The notes beneath the pieces were generated by a model that was given only the letters and a program-made list of their open reading frames with translations, searched no databases and was not told the origin of the DNA. This document shows, in pieces, positions 22,595 through 27,591 of a DNA stretch of 27,591 nt; the first letter of the stretch is position 1, and each line of letters begins with the position of its first letter. Origin of the DNA: Sphingobium aromaticiconvertens (GTDB lineage Bacteria; Pseudomonadota; Alphaproteobacteria; Sphingomonadales; Sphingomonadaceae); the NCBI RefSeq assembly GCF_037154075.1, contig NZ_JBANRJ010000003.1:1-27591 (forward strand). The letters are read 5' to 3'. Position numbers and translations under genes: made by a program.

Positions 22595-24059
22595 TGGCAG
22601 GCCCATTGGTCGGGGGCAATTGGGGGATAGGATGGGTTCGCGCGATCGTCGGCGCATTTGTCGTGTGCCTGGTCGTGCAATATCTGGTCGGCAAGCTGCT
22701 GCCGGAAGTTCTCGCCAGCATCATCGCCTGGGGCGCGTTCGCCCTGGTGATGGTCGCGGTCTGGCGGATTAACAGCCGTGCCGGTCGCAACGAGCTGCTC
22801 GGCTCGGCCCGCTTCGGATCGCGGGACGATGTGCGTGGCTTGGAATCCGGTGACGGCGATCTGCTCATCGGTCGATCGGCCAAATCGGGCAAGCTGCTCC
22901 GCTATGGTGGACCCGCCCACCTGCTGACGATGGCCCCGACGCGAAGCGGCAAGGGCGTCGGCACCATCATCCCCAATCTGCTGACCCTCGACCGCTCGGT
23001 GATCTGCATCGACCCCAAGGGCGAGAACGCCCGCGTCACCGCCAGGGCGCGCGCCGCCAAGGGCAAGGTCTGGTGCCTCGACCCGTTCGAGGTGTCAGGG
23101 CAACCCCCTGCCCGCTATAATCCGCTCGACCGGCTCGACCCGGCCAGCCTTGATCTGGCCGAAGATGCGATGACGCTGGCCGACGCCCTGGTCCATGATC
23201 CAGCGGGGCAAGGTGGCGAGGCCCATTGGAACGAGGAAGCCAAGGCGCTGATCGCCGGGCTGATCCTCTATACCGTCGTCCATGAGGACAGCGAGCATCG
23301 CACCCTGGCGACGGTGCGGGAGTATCTGACCCTCGCCCCCAAGGCGTTCGCCGATCTGCTTACCCTGATGCAGGACAGCCGCGGCGCCGGTGGCCTGATC
23401 GCCCGCGCCGCTAACCGGCAGCTCGGCAAGTCCGATCGCGAGGCCGCAGGCGTGTTGTCGTCGGCCCAGCGCCATACTCATTTTCTCGACAGCCCCCGGA
23501 TCGTCGCCAGCATGGCCGCGTCAGACTTCACGTTCGCGGGGTTGAAAGAGGGGGTTTCCACGGTGTTTTTGTGCCTACCCCCTGACCGGCTCGATGCCTA
23601 TGCGCGCTGGTTGCGGCTGTTGGTCGCCCAGGCGCTCACCGACATGGCGCGATCGCCGGTTAAACCGGCACGGCCCGTCCTGTTCCTGCTCGATGAGTTC
23701 GCCGCCCTGGGCAGGCTCGAACCCGTCGAGCGCGCCATGGGCCTGATGGCCGGATATGGATTGCAGCTCTGGCCGATCTTGCAGGACATGCACCAGTTGC
23801 GCGCCCTCTATGGCGAGCGCGCGGGCACCTTCATGTCGAATGCCGGGGTGTTCCAGGCGTTCGGGGTGAACGACCTCGCCACCGCCGAACTGCTATCGAA
23901 AACGCTGGGGCAGGAAACCCTCGAATATCAGACGGCGGGCTATTCCCAGGGCAGCAGGATCGGCGGGGCCAAGCTCACCCAATCGGCCAGCACCCATATC
24001 AGCGCCCGAAACCTCATGAACCCCGACGAAATCATGCGGATGCCGCCCACCGACCAATT
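22591..24059 (+). pseudogene. traG: traG/virD4 coupling protein, 5' part, interrupted by the mer transposon
   Basis: This is the type IV coupling protein, an inner-membrane hexameric ATPase that delivers the relaxosome to a secretion channel. Two N-terminal transmembrane helices (VRAIVGAFVVCLVVQYLVGK and VLASIIAWGAFALVMVAVW) are followed by Walker A APTRSGKGVG and Walker B PVLFLLDEFAALGRLEPVE. The C-terminal block is STHISARNLMNPDEIMRMPP. After TDQ the transposon repeat begins, and the frame runs through it to a stop at 24207, replacing the last 31 native residues (found at 3080-3170) with about 50 foreign ones. All ATPase motifs remain, so residual function cannot be excluded, but the native C-terminus is lost. 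The intact protein had 519 residues. Confidence 0.94.
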
Positions 24060-24108
24060 GGCGTCACCTCAAGGTTTGTTCGCCAGACAACGATTTCTCG
24101 GACATAAG
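24060..24108 (+). repeat. Left inverted repeat of the mer transposon
   Basis: This 49-bp repeat begins GGCGTCACCTCAAG and ends CGGACATAAG. It is longer than the classical 38 bp and matches 3026-3074 at 41 of 49 positions. It is preceded by the CAATT duplication at 24055-24059. Confidence 0.95.
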
Positions 24109-24119
24109 CGGAACATGGG

Positions 24120-27089
24120 CTACGCTACACGCTTCAACCGCGCCATTGGCTCGTTGAGTGGGTGGAATTCACCTGCTGGAAGTCGCCTGGCCTGCTCCCA
24201 GAGGTAATCGCCGGTCAGACTGATGTGCGCCCAGCCCATCGGAGAAAGGTGCGCAAGCAGTGCCGCATCGAACGTCGTGCCGACAGCGTTGAGGTGCTGG
24301 GCGGCCCGGTCGAGATAGACCGTGTTCCAGTAGGAAATCGCCGCAATCAGCAGGTTCAGCCCAGATGCGCGAAATTCCTGATTTTCCAGCGAGCGATCGG
24401 TGAACCGACCCTGCCGGTTGGTATAGATGGCGGCGGCAAGCGTGTGCCTCGCCTCGCCTTTGTTGAGACCGGCCTGACAGGCACGTCGCAGTTCCGGTTG
24501 TTCAAGCCAATCGAGCGTGAACAAAGTGCGCTCGATACGGCCCAGTTCAGCCAATGCAAAATCCAGCCTGTTCTGGCGTTTGTAGGCGGCAAGTTTTCGC
24601 AAGATTACTGACGGCGCCACCGTGCCATCCTTGATTGAGGCGACAATCCTGACGATGTCATCCCAATCGGCCTCGATCGCTGCCGTTTTGATGGTGCGGC
24701 CCATCAGATTTTCGATGCCCTTGTATGTCGATGGCGCAGCGATCGAACCCAGCTTGCGGTCGCCAATATCGCGCAGCCGGGGCGCGAAGCGGAACCCGAG
24801 TAGGTGGCAGAGTGCGAAAACATGATCGGTGGCGCCGCCGGTATCGGTATAGTGCTCATGCAACGGAAGGTTGCCGGCGCCCAGGACAAGCCCGTCGAGC
24901 ACGTAAGGCGCTTCACCTGCCGTCGCGGACATGATCCGTGATCCGAATGATGCGAAGTGATCGGAAAGGTGAGAATAGATTTTCACGCCAGGTTCGGCGC
25001 CATATTTGGCATTGACGTCCGCCGCCCCTGAACGGCTCCGCCCCGACCGGAAGAACTGGCCATCGGACGACGAACTGGTGCCAGCGCCCCAATGCCGCGC
25101 GAAGGGTAATTCGTGATGGGCTGAGATGATCATGGCCAGCGCGGCCTGATAGTTCTCGGGTGAAAGATACCAGTTGTGGGTCCATGCGAGTTGGGCATAG
25201 CTGACGCCTTCGCTGGCATTGGCCATCCGCTCCAGCCCGAGGTTGGTGCCATCAGCCAGAATTGCGGCGAGTACCGTGCTGGGGTTGTCGTGCTCCTTGC
25301 CTGAGCGCAGGTCACGGAATGCGTTCAAAAAACCAGTGCGTTCGGCGACTTCAAGCAGCAGCTCGGTGATGCGCACGCGGGGAAGCAGGGTATCGAGCTT
25401 GCGATCGAGGGCTTCAGCTTCCGGTGGGGTGACAGGCGGCATTTGCTGAAGCTTGAGCCGGTCTCGTTCGAGCGACACTCCCTCAAGCTTGTTTGTTTTC
25501 AACTGCTTGGCAAATCGGCGCAGCCGCCAGTCAAGATTTCGTGCCCGGTCAGCGAGGTAGGATGCAGCATTTGAATCGAACGGAAGCACATCCGCCACTT
25601 TGGCGGCGTCGCGCCGACCCAGCAAATAGGCATCGAAGCGCTGATAGTTGCGGGTTCCCTCGATCCATACATCACCGGCGCGCAAACGATCACGCAAGGT
25701 TGCCATGATCGCAATTTCATAACGTCGGCGGTCGATACGGCCGCTTTCGGTGATGAGACGCTTCCACTGCCGATTGGGGAATGGCAGTGGAACGCCATCG
25801 GGAAGGTCGCGCGACTTTCGTGTGTTCGCATCGCGAATGACATCGATGGCTTTGATCAGTGCCGTCCCTGTTCCAGACGCCTTGAAGGTGAAGGCGTCCA
25901 GAAATGCCGGGCTGAAACGCCGTAGCGTGGCGTAACGCTCGGTTGCCGTTACCAGTGCGTCCTCGCCGGCAAGATCAGCAAGGGCATCTACTTGGGCCTT
26001 TGCCGCAACAAGCCGGTGCCAGCCCACCGCTTCGTCAATCAATTCGAGCGGATCGCCGCCATTCTGGACAGCCTCATCAAGTGCTGTAATCGTGGCGCCA
26101 AACAGCCGCATGAGTTGCCCCACCGACTGAATACTATCTTGGTAGCGACGCTCGCGCCCACGCCGCGCGCGCGTGAACATGCCGCCGATAAGTCGGTCAA
26201 ACATTTGGATCGCGGCATCGGCAAGTCTGGCCTCAAGGTCGATCACTGCGGCCGTCAACGTCGCCCGCCTGCGATTGACGCTGTAATCCGAAAGCAGGAA
26301 TGCCGGTGCCACGCCGCCCTCGCGGACAAATTGGGCAAAGCGGAATTCCGGAATGGCGCCCCCAACTACCGGGTGGATACCTATGCCGCGAACATAGCGC
26401 AGGCGCTCAAGCAAGCCATTGATATTGGCCGCAGTCGGGGCTTCTTCGAAATTACGCAACCACGCCAGCGGTGTCATGCCGAAATCCGGGTTGTTGATTA
26501 CGAGTTCGTCTAGCCGTGTCAGTTCAGCAGAGCTGAGGCCTTCGACGATTGCGGCTGCGGCAGCTTTGCGTGCGCGTGCCCGGCCAGCAAGACCGGCGCG
26601 TTCCAGTGTGTCGCCTGACGGAAGAATGAACCGCTCACCCTTCAGGCCAACCATGAGGGCGCGAACAATCGGTTCACCTCTGTCTGTATACTCGGCGGCT
26701 TGCGCGGCAAGATTCAGGGCAAGTGCCAGGTCGCCGCGTCGAAACGGGCGTATGCCAAGATAACGCGCCACGAGATCGGCATGATCGGTACGGGTTTGCG
26801 CGCGCTGACCATATGCAGAGAAGGAGGAAGGATCGACGAATAACTGTGCCGCGAGGTACTGAAGAATGACGTCGGGAAGCCCGATCTCGGGTTGCAGACC
26901 AAAGCCGGGATGTCGCATCAAAGCGATTTGTGCAGCCAGACCGAGGCGATTTGCTGGACCATAGCGGCGCCCAACCAATTCAACATCTTCCGCAGAAAGG
27001 GTATAATGCCCAATGATCGCGGTTTCTTGGACAGGAGGATCGAACAGGCGCCGGCGCTCGTCTCCGGTCAGAAGTCGGCGTCGTGCCAT
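24120..27089 (-). CDS. tnpA: TnpA transposase of the mer transposon
   Basis: This is a full-length Tn3-family transposase of 989 residues. ATG 27089 (MARRRLLTGDERRRLFDPPV) was chosen because the frame upstream to 27221 overlaps merA. The N-terminal DUF4158-type domain is clear (SAEDVELVGRRYGPANRLGL). Catalytic acidic residues lie in SSSSDGQFFRSGRS and HYTDTGGATDHVFALCHLLG. The third is probably in SLENQEFRASGLNLLIAAIS. The C-terminus has the family text LSPMGWAHISLTGDYLW. The stop is 11 bp from the left repeat. It lies tail-to-head after merA, 91 bp downstream, and could receive transcription from the mer promoter. Confidence 0.96.
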   Translation of the reverse strand: MARRRLLTGDERRRLFDPPVQETAIIGHYTLSAEDVELVGRRYGPANRLGLAAQIALMRHPGFGLQPEIGLPDVILQYLAAQLFVDPSSFSAYGQRAQTRTDHADLVARYLGIRPFRRGDLALALNLAAQAAEYTDRGEPIVRALMVGLKGERFILPSGDTLERAGLAGRARARKAAAAAIVEGLSSAELTRLDELVINNPDFGMTPLAWLRNFEEAPTAANINGLLERLRYVRGIGIHPVVGGAIPEFRFAQFVREGGVAPAFLLSDYSVNRRRATLTAAVIDLEARLADAAIQMFDRLIGGMFTRARRGRERRYQDSIQSVGQLMRLFGATITALDEAVQNGGDPLELIDEAVGWHRLVAAKAQVDALADLAGEDALVTATERYATLRRFSPAFLDAFTFKASGTGTALIKAIDVIRDANTRKSRDLPDGVPLPFPNRQWKRLITESGRIDRRRYEIAIMATLRDRLRAGDVWIEGTRNYQRFDAYLLGRRDAAKVADVLPFDSNAASYLADRARNLDWRLRRFAKQLKTNKLEGVSLERDRLKLQQMPPVTPPEAEALDRKLDTLLPRVRITELLLEVAERTGFLNAFRDLRSGKEHDNPSTVLAAILADGTNLGLERMANASEGVSYAQLAWTHNWYLSPENYQAALAMIISAHHELPFARHWGAGTSSSSDGQFFRSGRSRSGAADVNAKYGAEPGVKIYSHLSDHFASFGSRIMSATAGEAPYVLDGLVLGAGNLPLHEHYTDTGGATDHVFALCHLLGFRFAPRLRDIGDRKLGSIAAPSTYKGIENLMGRTIKTAAIEADWDDIVRIVASIKDGTVAPSVILRKLAAYKRQNRLDFALAELGRIERTLFTLDWLEQPELRRACQAGLNKGEARHTLAAAIYTNRQGRFTDRSLENQEFRASGLNLLIAAISYWNTVYLDRAAQHLNAVGTTFDAALLAHLSPMGWAHISLTGDYLWEQARRLPAGEFHPLNEPMARLKRVA

Positions 27090-27180
27090 TTTGCTCTCCC
27101 GCTGAGGCGAATAACAAAATTGACACCAAAGCGGCTTGCACTGGAGGGAGGCCATTCGTTGCCGGTTGATCCCCGAACAA

Positions 27181-27591
27181 TCACCCGGCGCAGCAAGACA
27201 GTTTGGCGACATCCTTATCAAACGTTTGGGCCGCCAGTTTGAGGCCTTCCACAGTGGTCAGGTAAGGAAATATCGTTGCACCCAATTCCAGGGTGGTCAT
27301 GCCGTGTTTGATCGCCAGCACCAGTGTCTGGATCGAATCCGCGCCTTCGGGTGCCATGATCTGGCCGCCCAGCAAACGGTCGTTCGCCTTGTCGGCAATC
27401 AGTTTGATGAGACCCCGCGTATCGCGTGCTGCCAGTGCCCTTGGCACAGCATCGAGCGGGAGCAGCGAAACCTTGATGTCCAGGCCTTGCGCCCGTGCTG
27501 TCGTTTCAGTGAGGCCGGCGCTGGCGACTTGCGGGTCGGTGAAGACGACGGATGGCATGGAGGAATTGTCGTAGCGGTATTGGTTGCCCGT
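27181..27591 (-). CDS. merA: Mercuric reductase MerA, 3' part (continues from position 1)
   Basis: This is the C-terminal dimerisation region of MerA, from TGNQYRYDNSSMPSVVFTDP to a TGA at 27181. VFTDPQVASAGLTE and AIKHGMTTLELGATIFPYLT are family signatures. The terminal cysteine pair (SCCAG, C469/C470) delivers Hg(II) to the active site of the partner subunit. Codons begin exactly at 27591, while the left edge ends two bases into a codon. One base is therefore missing if the ends are joined directly. Confidence 0.95.
   Translation of the reverse strand, partial: TGNQYRYDNSSMPSVVFTDPQVASAGLTETTARAQGLDIKVSLLPLDAVPRALAARDTRGLIKLIADKANDRLLGGQIMAPEGADSIQTLVLAIKHGMTTLELGATIFPYLTTVEGLKLAAQTFDKDVAKLSCCAG

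Larger units (their letters stand above)
24060..27591. mobile_element. Mercury-resistance Tn3-family transposon, left part (continues at position 1)
   Basis: This is the left portion of a 6.6-kb transposon spanning the window junction. It begins with the inverted repeat at 24060-24108, preceded by CAATT, and contains tnpA and the 3' end of merA. The remainder is 1-3074. With the ends joined, the gene order is tnpA, merA, merP, merT, merR, tnpR. Confidence 0.95.

Noticed and set aside
24060..24207. Apparent C-terminal extension of traG
   Set aside because: These codons belong to the transposon repeat and the antisense of tnpA. The true C-terminus is at 3080-3170.

Overview
The window reads as a complete small circular plasmid of about 27.6 kb, cut open inside merA. 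The 5' part of merA runs off the left edge and its 3' part enters from the right edge, one nucleotide short of being in frame. High GC, a Rep_3-type iteron replicon, a MOB-Q relaxase with TraD and TraG, and the gene content suggest an alphaproteobacterium, most likely a sphingomonad. That taxonomic call rests on remembered family resemblance, not on a search.

The ancestral backbone is only about 11 kb. It holds an iteron origin with repA and a downstream HTH/coiled-coil DNA-binding gene (3171-5277), a resolvase-hypothetical gene pair, an AT-richer cargo block of unrecognised secreted or membrane proteins (16402-19062), a higBA-like and a brnTA toxin-antitoxin pair (19346-20995), and a mobilisation module of relaxase, oriT, traD and traG (21040-24059). 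Three Tn3-family transposons have landed in it. Each is bracketed by a perfect 5-bp target duplication, and each splits a gene whose frame is restored exactly when the element and one duplication copy are removed. (1) A 6.6-kb mercury transposon (24060-27591 plus 1-3074, duplication CAATT) splits the coupling-protein gene traG. It carries tnpA, merA-P-T, divergent merR and tnpR in that physical order. (2) A 6.0-kb element (5497-11523, duplication TCATT) splits a 124-aa hypothetical gene. It has a tyrosine recombinase with its own inverted-arm core site instead of a visible serine resolvase. Its tnpA is destroyed by (2b), a 3.8-kb element (6694-10484) with intact tnpA and tnpR. This inner element has no target duplication, and about 1.5 kb of the outer tnpA is missing. 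(3) A 4.0-kb element (12199-16164, duplication ATTTT) splits the backbone's own serine resolvase.

Taken together: the plasmid should replicate from repA and its iterons and resist inorganic mercury through MerR-controlled MerT, MerP and MerA. It is stabilised by two toxin-antitoxin pairs and was mobilisable by a MOB-Q relaxase at an RSF1010-like oriT, but its own coupling protein is now broken. Its own resolvase is also broken, though three transposon res/recombinase systems remain. The least explained part is the cargo block between the broken resolvase and higBA. It holds two divergent or convergent secreted-protein genes bounded by inverted res-like repeat arrays, a third secreted protein, and a small membrane ORF.
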